Below the pieces are notes generated by a model that ran no database searches, was not told the origin of the DNA, and was given only the letters and a program-made list of their open reading frames with translations. From Candidatus Acetothermia bacterium (lineage in GTDB: Bacteria; Bipolaricaulota; Bipolaricaulia; RBG-16-55-9; DRXL01): 39,211 bases of DNA. Every line of letters begins with the position of its first letter. The first letter of the stretch is position 1. The stretch is from positions 1 to 39,211 of the forward strand of contig JACOSB010000150.1 of assembly GCA_016179105.1 (NCBI GenBank), written 5' to 3'. The translations under genes and the position numbers were made by a program. This document shows, piece after piece, positions 8,536 through 16,012 of the stretch.

Positions 8536-9120
8536 CTAGCTTAGCATGCTTTTCACTTCTTTGTATCTGAAACATTCCATTGTATGATCATTCGCCATGC
8601 CGACCGCTTGCATGTGGGCATACACAACTGTCGGCCCTAAAAATTTGAAGCCTCGCTTTTTTAAATCCTTTGCGAACAACTCTGCCTCTTTCGTTACAGC
8701 CGGAATATCTTTGAGACTTCTGCGTTTGCCGTCAATGGATTTTTCGTCCACAAAACCCCACATATATTTCGAAAAACTCCCGAACTCTTTCTGAACCTCA
8801 AGAAATCGCTTCGCATTGTTTATGGCCGCTTCTATCTTCAGCCGATTTCTGATTATTGCTGGATCTTTAAGGCATTTTTCCACTTGTCTTTTGCCGAAGC
8901 GCGCGACCTTTTTCGGGTCAAAATCAGCGAATAATTTTCTGTACCCTTCGCGCTTATAGAGAATCGTCCTCCATGAAAGCCCGGCCTGGGCACTCTCAAG
9001 TACCAAGAATTCAAATATCTTTCTGTCGTTTCGAACAGGCACTCCCCATTCCTTGTCGTGATAACGAACCATCAACGGATCATTTCCGGGCCATTCGCAG
9101 GTCTTAGATGAAATTCCCAT
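8536..9120 (-). CDS. tag: DNA-3-methyladenine glycosylase I
   Basis: 194 residues, close to the usual 185-195. The enzyme removes N3-methyladenine from alkylated DNA in the base-excision pathway. The helix-hairpin-helix glycosylase fold is indicated by conserved blocks RYHDKEWGVP (19-28), FEFLVLESAQAGLSW (from 36), FVDEKSIDG and FLGPTVVYAHMQAVGMANDH. The zinc snap of the family is complete: Cys8, His21, His179 and Cys183. Glu42 corresponds to the base-contacting glutamate of E. coli Tag. The gene stands alone between the IS-split gene and the toxin-antitoxin island. Confidence 0.95.
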   Translation of the reverse strand: MGISSKTCEWPGNDPLMVRYHDKEWGVPVRNDRKIFEFLVLESAQAGLSWRTILYKREGYRKLFADFDPKKVARFGKRQVEKCLKDPAIIRNRLKIEAAINNAKRFLEVQKEFGSFSKYMWGFVDEKSIDGKRRSLKDIPAVTKEAELFAKDLKKRGFKFLGPTVVYAHMQAVGMANDHTMECFRYKEVKSMLS

Positions 9121-9195
9121 AACCCGATTTTACATTAAGTAGGATAAGATGAAAATACAACAGGTGTTGAGATACTTCATTCAGTGGAACGAGTC

Positions 9196-9226
9196 TTGAC
9201 AAAGTGTATCATTTTTGGCACATTAT
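9196..9226 (+). promoter_or_regulatory. Candidate promoter of the first HigBA module
   Basis: A consensus TTGACA (9196-9201) is followed 19 bases later by CATTAT (9221-9226), only three bases before the ATG at 9230. If used, the transcript would be leaderless. The -10 element is weak and the spacing is long. Confidence 0.4.
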
Positions 9227-9229
9227 CGT

Positions 9230-9583
9230 ATGATCGATGAAGGTAAGCGTATTCCCGCAGCATTCTTTCGGACTCGAACCGGGCGGGAACCGGTGCGTGA
9301 ATGGTTACAATCTCTGAACAAGGAAGAGCGACGTCTGATCGGTGCCGACATTAAGACCGTCGAATACGGATGGCCTATCGGAATGCCCCTCTGCCGATCA
9401 ATAGGAAACGGTGTATGGGAAGTGCGATGCAATCTCTCCGGAAACAGAATTGCCCGTGTTCTCTTTTGTACCCATGAAGAGAAGCTAGTTTTATTGCATG
9501 GCTTTATCAAGAAATCGCGAACACTCCCGAAGATTGATCTCAATCTGACATACGAGCGTAAGTCTCAATTAGAGGAGGGATGA
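9230..9583 (+). CDS. HigB-type toxin (phage Gp49-like/RelE superfamily)
   Basis: 117 residues from the ATG at 9230; an upstream in-frame TTG at 9215 is less likely. The body matches the Gp49-like HigB family: FRTRTGREPVREWLQSLNKE at the start, VEYGWPIGMPLCRSIGNGVW in the middle, VRCNLSGNRIARVLFCTHE forming the RelE-like sheet, and LLHGFIKKSRTLP near the end. Such toxins are ribosome-dependent mRNA nucleases. It overlaps the antitoxin gene region by a few bases (stop at 9581-9583, antitoxin ATG at 9586). The toxin-before-antitoxin order is typical of higBA. Confidence 0.9.
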   Translation: MIDEGKRIPAAFFRTRTGREPVREWLQSLNKEERRLIGADIKTVEYGWPIGMPLCRSIGNGVWEVRCNLSGNRIARVLFCTHEEKLVLLHGFIKKSRTLPKIDLNLTYERKSQLEEG

Positions 9584-9585
9584 TA

Positions 9586-9888
9586 ATGGGCAAGAACCGA
9601 CACATTGGATCCTCGCTTGATGCGTTTCTTGAGGAAGAAGGAATTTTGTCGGAAGTAGAGAAAGTCGCCTATAAGCGAATCCTGGCTTGGCAAATTCGGA
9701 AATCGATGAAAGAGAAACATCTCTCCAAAGCCGAGATGGCTAGGGTGATGAAAACTAGCCGAGCCGCTTTGGATCGCTTGCTCGACCCGCGCAATGGATC
9801 GGTAACACTGCGCACGATTGAACGGGCTGCCGCCGCCGTTGGAAAGCGTCTTCGCATCGAGTTGGTAGATGCCACTCCTAGCAAATGA
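9586..9888 (+). CDS. HigA-type antitoxin (XRE helix-turn-helix)
   Basis: 100 residues from the ATG at 9586, which has GAGGAGGG at a good distance; the ATG at 9580 is too close to that site. The C-terminal half is an XRE helix-turn-helix (LSKAEMARVMKTSRAALDRL, then GSVTLRTIERAAAAVGKRL). The N-terminal half is the toxin-binding part common in antitoxins paired with Gp49-like HigB. It should neutralise the toxin at 9230-9583 and repress the shared promoter. Confidence 0.9.
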   Translation: MGKNRHIGSSLDAFLEEEGILSEVEKVAYKRILAWQIRKSMKEKHLSKAEMARVMKTSRAALDRLLDPRNGSVTLRTIERAAAAVGKRLRIELVDATPSK

Positions 9889-9901
9889 ATAAATCGGTAT
9901 C

Positions 9902-10288
9902 TCAGCTTACGTGGCGGAGTGGCTCAAGCCGTGCAATCGCTGCTGCTTGCTTGCTCCGCAAGGCATGCCAAAGATCCCAATCCTGCTGCAAACCAAGCCA
10001 AAAATCCGCGGACATCCCTAATACGTGCGCCAGTCGCAACGCGGTATCAGGCGTCACGCGGCGCTTGCCTCGGATAATCTCATTCAATCGAGGAAAGGAG
10101 ATTCCCAGTCGTACCGCAAAGGCAGACTGGCTGATCCCCAGAGGCTTGAGGAACTCTTCCAGGAGCATCTCGCCCGGATGCGTCGGGGGTCGCTTGGCTG
10201 GCAGCCTCCGCGCCACCAGTGACTGCGCGGGCTTGCCGTGGTGGGAACGGGGCTTAGTGATAGTCCGTGATCTCAACTTCGTCTGCAT
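9902..10288 (-). CDS. HigA-family antitoxin (VapI-like XRE)
   Basis: The open frame extends to 10435, but a start at 10288 (about 128 residues) is preferred: it has GGGAG eight bases upstream and overlaps only the end of the toxin gene. The core is the HigA/VapI signature: THPGEMLLEEFLKPLGISQ, an HTH (FAVRLGISFPRLNEIIRGKR), then RVTPDTALRLAHVLGMSADF and WLGLQQDWDLW. It is cotranscribed with the HigB gene at 10254-10547 and converges with the other HigBA module across a 13-bp gap. Confidence 0.92.
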   Translation of the reverse strand: MQTKLRSRTITKPRSHHGKPAQSLVARRLPAKRPPTHPGEMLLEEFLKPLGISQSAFAVRLGISFPRLNEIIRGKRRVTPDTALRLAHVLGMSADFWLGLQQDWDLWHALRSKQAAAIARLEPLRHVS

Positions 10289-10547
10289 AATCGTTCTCCC
10301 AGCGAAAACACACGCGATACTGCTCGTTGATGCGAATACTGTATTGGCCGCTGCGACTCCCCCGCAGCCGTTCAAGACGATTGCCGGGTGGGACCGCGAG
10401 GTCCGCAAGATCGCGAACACGGTTGAGCTGGTCAAGCCTGCGGCGAGCGGTCGGCCACAGTGATTTCGGGCACGTCGTGCGCGCCGATCGCGTGTCGGCT
10501 CCGTGGAAGATATCCTCGGTTCCGCGATCAGCGAACGAGCGTATCAC
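10254..10547 (-). CDS. HigB toxin (plasmid-maintenance killer family, RelE fold)
   Basis: 97 residues from a GTG at 10547. Clear family blocks are MIRSFADRGTEDIFHG at the start, ARRRLDQLNRVRDLADL, VPPGNRLERLRG, and the C-terminal QYSIRINEQYRVCFRWE and EVEITDYH. This is the classical HigB ribosome-dependent mRNase. Its length is normal and all conserved blocks are present, so it is probably functional. The partner HigA gene overlaps its 3' end by 35 bases. A TATAAT lies eight bases before the GTG, so the message may be leaderless. Confidence 0.93.
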   Translation of the reverse strand: MIRSFADRGTEDIFHGADTRSARTTCPKSLWPTARRRLDQLNRVRDLADLAVPPGNRLERLRGSRSGQYSIRINEQYRVCFRWENDYADEVEITDYH

Positions 10548-10554
10548 AGGTCAG

Positions 10555-10560
10555 ATTATA
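10555..10560 (-). promoter_or_regulatory. -10 box before the second HigBA module
   Basis: A perfect TATAAT on the minus strand ends eight bases upstream of the HigB GTG. No good -35 is visible (TGGTGA at 17-base spacing). Confidence 0.45.
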
Positions 10561-10721
10561 ACGGCCTCCGTGATAGCTCACCAGTCACCAATGCCTGCCT
10601 AACGCTACGCATCAGCGGGAGCCGGCATAAGTTAGTTCTCCATGCGAGAGCCTATGGAAACAATTCGGTTGGGTTTGTACAATATATGGCTATATCAAAC
10701 TTCATCGGACAGGTGAATCAC

Positions 10722-11006
10722 ATGGGTAAACTGCCTAAATCTGTGCTCGAACGAGGTACAACCTGGATCTACGCGGGTAACCTCGAACGCAAAGAGATGC
10801 TGAAACAACTCTTAGAATCTACTAACGCTTCCAGTCTCTCCGAGGCGATCTTTATTGCCGTGTCTGACTACTTGAAACGAAATAGCCCTCACAGGAAATC
10901 TCCTAAACGAACGTTTGCTTCCCTCGAAGGAATTTGGAAAGGGAAGGCCGATTTCTCTTTCGATGAGATTAAAACCTCGGAGATCAAAACACGGTCTCTC
11001 TCGTGA
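10722..11006 (+). CDS. VapB-like antitoxin of a PIN-domain module
   Basis: 94 residues from the ATG at 10722, preceded by AGGTG; the frame is open upstream to 10503 by chance. The central part (RKEMLKQLLESTNASSLSEA, then IFIAVSDYLKR) resembles ribbon-helix-helix antitoxins. The C-terminal portion, rich in Lys and Glu, would wrap the toxin. The family cannot be fixed from sequence alone. Its role is inferred from the four-base overlap (GTGA) with the PIN toxin gene downstream. Confidence 0.75.
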   Translation: MGKLPKSVLERGTTWIYAGNLERKEMLKQLLESTNASSLSEAIFIAVSDYLKRNSPHRKSPKRTFASLEGIWKGKADFSFDEIKTSEIKTRSLS

Positions 11007-11389
11007 TTTACGTCATCGATACCCATGCGCTGATCTGGTTTTTAGAAGGAAGCAAAAGGCTCGGTGGCGAGGCTCGCCAAATTCTGCGCGATGAGAATCA
11101 ACATCTGCTTATCCCTTCGATCGTGCTGGCCGAGGCTAAAGACCTCGCCACCAAAGGGAAAACGCGATTGGCGTTTGAAGCAGTCCTAGAAGCCATTACC
11201 GATCCGCGTTGTCTGATCTATCCGCTAGATGTAGTGGTCGTGCGAGCGATGCCCAGCAATTTGGATATCCACGATGCAATCATCTGTGCGACTGCTTTGG
11301 TCTATCAAAAAACCATGAACGAGGAAGCAGCACTCATCACGCGAGACGAAGCAATTGTCAAATCCAAACTGGTGAAGACCGTCTGGTGA
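11003..11389 (+). CDS. vapC: VapC-type toxin, PIN-domain ribonuclease
   Basis: 128 residues from a GTG that overlaps the antitoxin stop. The PIN active site is complete: Asp6 in YVIDTHALIWFLEG, Glu44 in IVLAEAKDL, Asp91 in LDIHDAIICATAL and Asp115 in LITRDEAI. These acidic residues bind Mg2+ or Mn2+ for endoribonuclease action on tRNA or rRNA. The two-gene order antitoxin-toxin is standard. It is the third toxin-antitoxin module within 2.2 kb. Confidence 0.92.
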   Translation: MIYVIDTHALIWFLEGSKRLGGEARQILRDENQHLLIPSIVLAEAKDLATKGKTRLAFEAVLEAITDPRCLIYPLDVVVVRAMPSNLDIHDAIICATALVYQKTMNEEAALITRDEAIVKSKLVKTVW

Positions 11390-11714
11390 GTTACCTCCTG
11401 TCGCCGTAACTTTCCTTGCATGAGCATCTACATGATTTATTAACGAAGTCTGAAAGAAGTTAAGTCACAACTTCGTTGACACAATTGAATTACGGGCGGT
11501 GATAAGCACGATGTGCCTGGCCGTTTATAAGACGCTCGGATACCGTTGGCTAATTCGGTTTCATGCATACAGCACCATGAATAGGTCGGCTTGTTTCTTG
11601 ACGAACGTCATAGTAGATCACTCCTTGCTGGATCTGTTCGTTCTGGCTTGGGGCGGGCGCCCGAGCGCAACGGCTCGAACGCTCGCCCTTGGCTCTCTCT
11701 CCTTCAACCTCATT
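11390..11714. other. Intergenic region with one inverted repeat
   Basis: The only structure noted is AACGAAGT (11442-11449) with its complement ACTTCGTT (11470-11477), separated by 20 bases. No T run follows, so it is not a clear terminator. No convincing gene. Confidence 0.35.
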
Positions 11715-13320
11715 TCACGGAACAGTTACACAGGACTTGTTGTTAGCCGGATTATTGGGCGGACTCATGTCGTTGGGATTGCTCACCGTCGCGCAGTTCT
11801 CGACCTTGGTCGCAAAAGTGCCCACTACGGTAAAGACCATGCTGCTCTGATTCGGCTGCAGCGTCGTGGCATTGGTGCACATGATGCTGCCGGGCGGCCC
11901 AGGAGGGCAAGTCCAGCCGCCGGCCGTGTTGGGGTTAAGGGATGTCCCCGCTAAACCCGAGGGGAGATTATCTGTGACCGTCGTGGTCGGCGGACACGGT
12001 GCGTTGCCCACGTTGGTGACCGTGACCGCGAAGTAAACAAGGGTTTGATTGACGTCTGCGGTCTTCTTGATCGCCAGGTCGCACTTCTGCTCCGGGGGCG
12101 ACTTGGGTTTTACTTCTTCGACATCTAAGGTCTGTCCTAAAGCCACAGAAACGTCCTCGATTTGGATTTGGATGTGTCCCATTGTCATCGAAATATCATC
12201 CTCTTTCATCTTCGCGGCTCTTAGGGTCTCCCTTATGACTGCCTTAACCTCCTCTATCGGATAGGCTATGGCTCCTGAGGTCACGCCGGGGTTACCTATA
12301 TCCGGCACCGTAAACGCTATCGGTGTACCTGTGGGTAAGGGGAATTTTGCTGCCAGTGCGAACCCAGGAGGAAACCCTAGTTTAACGAGGTTCTTGTCGA
12401 GAATTAGCTCACTGGTATAGACGGCAACTACATCGAGCAATTGTGGGCTCTCGATGACCACGAACCCCTTGATGAAGTCAGGCACCACACCGTCTGGTGG
12501 AAATTGTGGGGGTGGGGGTGGGAACGCCAGCTTCGCGATATCTCGGCAGTCGATCTCGAAAGCTCGATCTGGCCCGAGAGAAACGCCGAAGATCTTTGAG
12601 ATGTCCCCTGGCTTTTCCGAGCCGGGAGGAAACGTCAAGGCCACCTTCTTCTTGAAGTCAACATTTCCCGCGCCAGGATTGTGTACGTTTATCGCTGTCG
12701 TATAGTTACCCGGCTTCACTGGCGGCTCCTGTTCGGGGTTCAGTAACCCCAATGGCCCAGGGATATTCCCGCAAATGAATTTAGCTGAGTAGATGAACGT
12801 GCCCGGGCTGGTCGGGGGCGTCTGTGTGTTGGTAAAGGTGCATTGGAAGGACATTTTGCCCCCCCCCCAGATTGGAGAAGTCGACCTCATTGTCGCCAAG
12901 CAGGAAAGCGGGATGCGGGGTGGCACCATTGATGCTGAAGCTGAAGCCGCCGGTGCTGCCGCTCAGGGTGCAAGCGATGTTCGTCAGCGTCCAACCGGCC
13001 GGTATCAGTGTTGTACATGGTGGTGAGGAGGCCACGACGATGCACTCGAACACCTTGCCATCGCATAAGATCGGAAATCCTTGCGGCGGCTGGCCATCGT
13101 GCAAGTCGAATACTACTGGCGTAGTAGTAGTAGCAGGGGTAGCAAGCACAAAGTGGAACACTGGTGTTCCCCCGGCTGGCATCGTCTGCTTGGTGATGGT
13201 GATGTTACAGGGAAGGGCCGATTGAGGGGATTGGCTATAGCTTAGAGCTATCGCCAGCGCCACTACTAGTCCGACCAACAGCACACAACTTCCGATAAAC
13301 ACAGTCTTCTTAAAGTGCAT
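11715..13320 (-). CDS. Secreted prealbumin-like/DUF11 protein, split at a ten-G tract
   Basis: Read leftward from the ATG at 13320. A signal peptide (KKTVFIGSCVLLVGLVVALA) leads into a prealbumin-like beta domain (CNITITKQTMPAGGTPVFHF, then PAGWTLTNIACTLSG). Its last strand should read CTFTNTQ. The frame carrying that strand lies one base away, and the two frames meet at ten consecutive G (plus strand C, 12859-12868). Nine G would join them into about 536 residues. The rest contains a Pro-rich beta domain (KPGNYTTAINVHNPGAGNVDF) and a C-terminal DUF11 repeat (CDLAIKKTADVNQTLVYFAV, then CATVSNP). With ten G the product stops at about 179 residues. It is probably a surface or extracellular protein; whether the tract is variable or an error is open. 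Confidence 0.75.
12859..12868. repeat. Homopolymer C10 (G10 on the coding strand)
   Basis: Ten C inside the coding region of the secreted protein, exactly where its two reading frames must be joined. Such tracts are prone to slipped-strand mispairing. Confidence 0.9.
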
Positions 13321-13757
13321 GATGTATGTATCCCTTCTATAGATGTACTTCTAGAGCGCCTCAGTGCGGCGCTGTTATGCTTATGATTTGGAATGCCCGT
13401 CCGCAGGTTGCCTTGATTCACAAGGTCAGGCTTGTCCTCAAACCACTATGAATGGAACGCTACTTTTTTCTCGGCTCGGCGGCCTTCAGGGGCAGGTGGG
13501 CTCCGCCTTAGTTATCTCCGAGCGTGATATTAAGGAATGAAACCTGTCTCTTGAGGTCCCGAACGCCAACCTCCGTTGCGCTGCAATTGCATTATACACC
13601 CGCTACTCCAGAGGGTAACCGCAATCCCTGAGCCACAGGGATGAAAAAGGGGGCTTGACACTCATAGCCTACAGCACGGAGAAGCCGGTTTTAGGACCAG
13701 ATGCCCGTTAATTCCCCCTTAGCTGAAAAATTTTCCAGTAACGCCGTAGTTCGTACT
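13321..13757 (-). other. Long 5' leader and intergenic region, possibly structured
   Basis: The minus strand carries TATAAT at 13591-13596 (the -35 is poor, GTTACC), which would give a leader of about 265 bases before the ATG at 13320. Within it nested complementary segments occur at about 13480-13531: CTCGG pairs with CCGAG and, inside, GGCGG with CCGCC. A hairpin with GGACCT and AGGTTT stems lies near 13540-13560. I could not match it to a known riboswitch or RNA family. Positions 13600-13757 show no gene. Confidence 0.35.
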
Positions 13758-14504
13758 TCAGATCTGAATCTTAGAGAAGAAGTAACTGCCGACAGCCAAA
13801 AAAATGGCGGCGACCACACTGAGAACCAAAAGATCTGTCGGTATTCCAAAATGAGCATTATTCAAGAGCACGGCTCGTAGGCCATCCACTCCATAAGAAA
13901 GCGGATCGACGCTGGCAATGATCCCAATGATGTTCGATAGGCCTTGAAGTGGGAACAACGCACCTGACAGGAAGAACGTAGGCATTATTAAAAAGTTCAT
14001 GATCAGTTGGAACCCTTGCATATCTTCCATCGCCGAAGCGATTGCCGTTCCTAACGCAGCAAACAAAAGAGCAATCATAAACATAAAGAGAGGAGCGAGC
14101 ACGATGAGCGTCAAGCTCTCCGGCCTAAAACCGACGACCAACGAAATGACGAAGACGATCATCCCTTGGATGGTGGCAACGGTCGCCCCGCCGAGGGTCT
14201 GTCCGAGCATAATTGCTAATCTTGGGATGGGAGCCACCAGAGTTTCTTTTAAGAAACCGAACTGCCGATCCCAGATGATTTCCATTCCAGAAAAAACAGA
14301 AGTAAAGAGAATGCCCATCGCGATGATTCCTGGAGCAAGGAACTGAATATAATTCCCCCCACCAGCTTTCTGGTAAATGGGTCCAAAACCGAACCCTAAC
14401 GCAACCAAAAAAAGCAGCGGCTGGCCCAATGCTCCCAAGATTCTCGGGCGAGAGCGAAAGTAGCGTTTTAACTGGCGAAGCCAAAGAATGTAGACGGTGC
14501 TCAT
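13758..14504 (-). CDS. ABC-2 type transporter permease (DrrB/NodJ-like)
   Basis: 248 residues, the usual size for a single-domain ABC-2 permease. A cytosolic N-terminal segment (LWLRQLKRYFRSRPRILGAL) precedes about six hydrophobic segments. The family motif region is present near LIMNFLIMPTFFLSGALFPL followed by DPLSYGVDGLRA. The ATPase gene ends four bases upstream, and GGAG precedes the ATG, so the two are cotranscribed and form one exporter. The substrate is unknown; relatives move drugs, lipids or polysaccharides. It is the last gene of the TetR-controlled run. Confidence 0.92.
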   Translation of the reverse strand: MSTVYILWLRQLKRYFRSRPRILGALGQPLLFLVALGFGFGPIYQKAGGGNYIQFLAPGIIAMGILFTSVFSGMEIIWDRQFGFLKETLVAPIPRLAIMLGQTLGGATVATIQGMIVFVISLVVGFRPESLTLIVLAPLFMFMIALLFAALGTAIASAMEDMQGFQLIMNFLIMPTFFLSGALFPLQGLSNIIGIIASVDPLSYGVDGLRAVLLNNAHFGIPTDLLVLSVVAAIFLAVGSYFFSKIQI

Positions 14505-14508
14505 AGGG

Positions 14509-15312
14509 TTATCTCCGTGTCCACATCCGGCGAACCATGCGCATCCGGTCTGTGGAGCTTGCTTCTTCTTTGCGAATCGTGCTGCCCGTGAGAGCCAAGA
14601 ACGCTTCTTCCAATGATGTCGTCTTGGTCTGTTGTTTCAACGCTTCAGATGTCCCTGCGATGATGATCTTGCCGTGGTCGATGATCGCGATGCGATCAGC
14701 CATACGCTCTGCTTCTTCCATGTAATGCGTAGTGAAGAAGACCGTAATGCCCTCTTGCTTGTTCAAATCTTTGATATACCCCCAAATATGATTTCTGGTC
14801 TGGGGGTCAAGCCCTAGGGTGGGCTCATCCAAGAAAAAAAGTTTCGGATGATGCAACAAGCCTCGGGCGATCTCCAGACGGCGTTTCATGCCCCCCGAAA
14901 ACTGCTTCACCAAATCTCCTCGACGATCCCAGAGGTCTACTAATTTGAGCAATTGCTCGATTCGGGTGCGGCGTGTCTCCTTTGGCACTTTGTAGAGAAC
15001 GCCATGAAACTCCATGTTCTCCATAGCGGTGAGGTTATCGTCCAAGCTGGGGTCTTGGAATACGATGCCAAACGAGCGGCGGACTTCATCTTGTTCGCTA
15101 AGTGGGTTAAACCCGTTGAGTCGCATCTCTCCGCTCGTGGGGCGCAGCAACGTGGTGAGCATCTTGATGGTCGTAGTTTTGCCCGCTCCGTTAGGCCCTA
15201 GGAAAGCAAAGACTTCGCCTTGTTCGACAGCGAATGAGATGTTGTCTACCGCCGTGAAGCCGTTGAATTGCTTTGTGAGATTCGTGACTTGGATGATGTT
15301 TATACTATCCAT
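14509..15312 (-). CDS. ABC transporter ATP-binding protein (DrrA-like)
   Basis: 267 residues. All nucleotide-binding motifs are present: Walker A GPNGAGKTTT, Q-loop VFQDPSLDDNLTAMEN, signature QFSGGMKRRLEIARGL, Walker B LFFLDEPTLGLDP, and the H-loop FFTTHYMEEAERMADR. The C-terminal extension after SLEEAFLALTG is typical of the DrrA/CcmA subgroup. It pairs with the permease four bases downstream. The start at 15312 is preceded by AGGTG, which lies inside a dispersed repeat (15314-15332). A 172-bp gap with two palindromes separates it from the upstream secreted-protein gene. Confidence 0.95.
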   Translation of the reverse strand: MDSINIIQVTNLTKQFNGFTAVDNISFAVEQGEVFAFLGPNGAGKTTTIKMLTTLLRPTSGEMRLNGFNPLSEQDEVRRSFGIVFQDPSLDDNLTAMENMEFHGVLYKVPKETRRTRIEQLLKLVDLWDRRGDLVKQFSGGMKRRLEIARGLLHHPKLFFLDEPTLGLDPQTRNHIWGYIKDLNKQEGITVFFTTHYMEEAERMADRIAIIDHGKIIIAGTSEALKQQTKTTSLEEAFLALTGSTIRKEEASSTDRMRMVRRMWTRR

Positions 15313-15313
15313 G

Positions 15314-15332
15314 ATTTGGCACCTTGGCGGTT
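15314..15332 (+). repeat. Dispersed TTGGCG-type repeat, copy 2 (short)
   Basis: TTTGGCACCTTGGCGGTT directly abuts the ABC ATPase start codon. It shares CTTGGCGGTT with the copies at 2186, 21625 and 31566. Confidence 0.5.
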
Positions 15333-15353
15333 ATGTTTGCCAAAAAATGGGAG

Positions 15354-15378
15354 CGGCCGGTGGGTTGGGCACCGGCCG
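15354..15378. repeat. Inverted repeat in the ABC operon gap
   Basis: CGGCCGGTG (15354-15362) and CACCGGCCG (15370-15378) are perfect complements around a seven-base loop. There is no T run for a terminator on either strand. Confidence 0.6.
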
Positions 15379-15453
15379 GTTGCAGCGGAGACCTCTCGGG
15401 GAGGAGGGGGGTGGGGATCGGTCGTGGCTGCAAAAATCTCCTTTCATTTCTTT

Positions 15454-15481
15454 GTAGGGGCGCAGCATGCTGCGCCCCTAC
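15454..15481. repeat. Perfect 28-bp palindrome of the GTAGGGGCG type
   Basis: Each half reads GTAGGGGCGCAGCA and the whole is identical to its reverse complement. It lies just beyond the stop of the 160-residue secreted protein gene. A related palindrome with the same GTAGGGGCG ends lies on the gene's other side at 15978. Confidence 0.85.
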
Positions 15482-15484
15482 AGT

Positions 15485-15967
15485 TCATAACCAGCCGCTT
15501 TGCTGGAAGATTCCCGCCAAGAACGCGGGCATCCAGTCTTGGGTCACATCTATCGTCTTTTGCCCCGTCTGCGCAAAGATTTGGTCAATCAGAAAGCGAA
15601 GTTGTGTAACCGCTAGACTCATCTGCGCGCTCCACGTGCTCGGATGGCGACTGACCAACCAGATCGAATTCAGCGAATTCAGTTCCAGCGGGATGATCAC
15701 AATCAGGTCGTACTTTTTCAGTTGGAGATTAGTCTTCGCTAACGGGTTATCAAAGCTGGACTCGACTTCGATGAAGCGCGCGTCGACGGAAAGCGTCGGA
15801 AGCTGCCGCGCGAACTTCACCAGCACATTGACTTGCAGAGACTCTAAGAGTGTCTGCGTCTCGTCGATGATCAAGACTTTGATCGGCTGGGGTTGCTGAG
15901 CCTGCACTGCAATGACGAAAGCGCTGAGAACCAGTCCCACCATCATCAGAATTTTTGTTGCACGCAT
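15485..15967 (-). CDS. Small secreted protein of unknown function
   Basis: 160 residues with a clean signal peptide (ILMMVGLVLSAFVIAVQAQ, cleavage near AQA-QQ). The mature part begins with a strand-turn pattern (IKVLIIDETQTLLESLQ) and has alternating beta and helix (KKYDLIVIIPLELNSLNSIW), suggesting a Rossmann-like or response-regulator-like fold; no catalytic motif is recognised. It lies between the LolA-like gene and the ABC genes in the same direction and is flanked by two palindromes of one family. It is possibly part of the exporter system, but the link is positional only. Confidence 0.65.
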   Translation of the reverse strand: MRATKILMMVGLVLSAFVIAVQAQQPQPIKVLIIDETQTLLESLQVNVLVKFARQLPTLSVDARFIEVESSFDNPLAKTNLQLKKYDLIVIIPLELNSLNSIWLVSRHPSTWSAQMSLAVTQLRFLIDQIFAQTGQKTIDVTQDWMPAFLAGIFQQSGWL

Positions 15968-15977
15968 GATTTTCCCC

Positions 15978-16008
15978 TTGTAGGGGCGGGGTGACCCCGC
16001 CCCTACAA
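15978..16008. repeat. 31-bp inverted repeat of the GTAGGGGCG type
   Basis: Fifteen-base perfect arms (TTGTAGGGGCGGGGT and its complement) around one central base, placed between the LolA-like gene and the small secreted protein. On RNA it would form a strong hairpin just before the next ribosome site. Confidence 0.85.
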
Positions 16009-16012
16009 AAGA

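Noticed and set aside
9885..10463. 192-residue plus-strand frame across the second HigBA module
   Set aside because: Antisense to HigA and HigB, both of which carry clear family signatures.
13430..13600. 6S RNA, cobalamin or other riboswitch in the leader
   Set aside because: Some pairing and a GGAGCCCACCTGCC stretch recalled these classes, but the required conserved blocks and lengths are not there.
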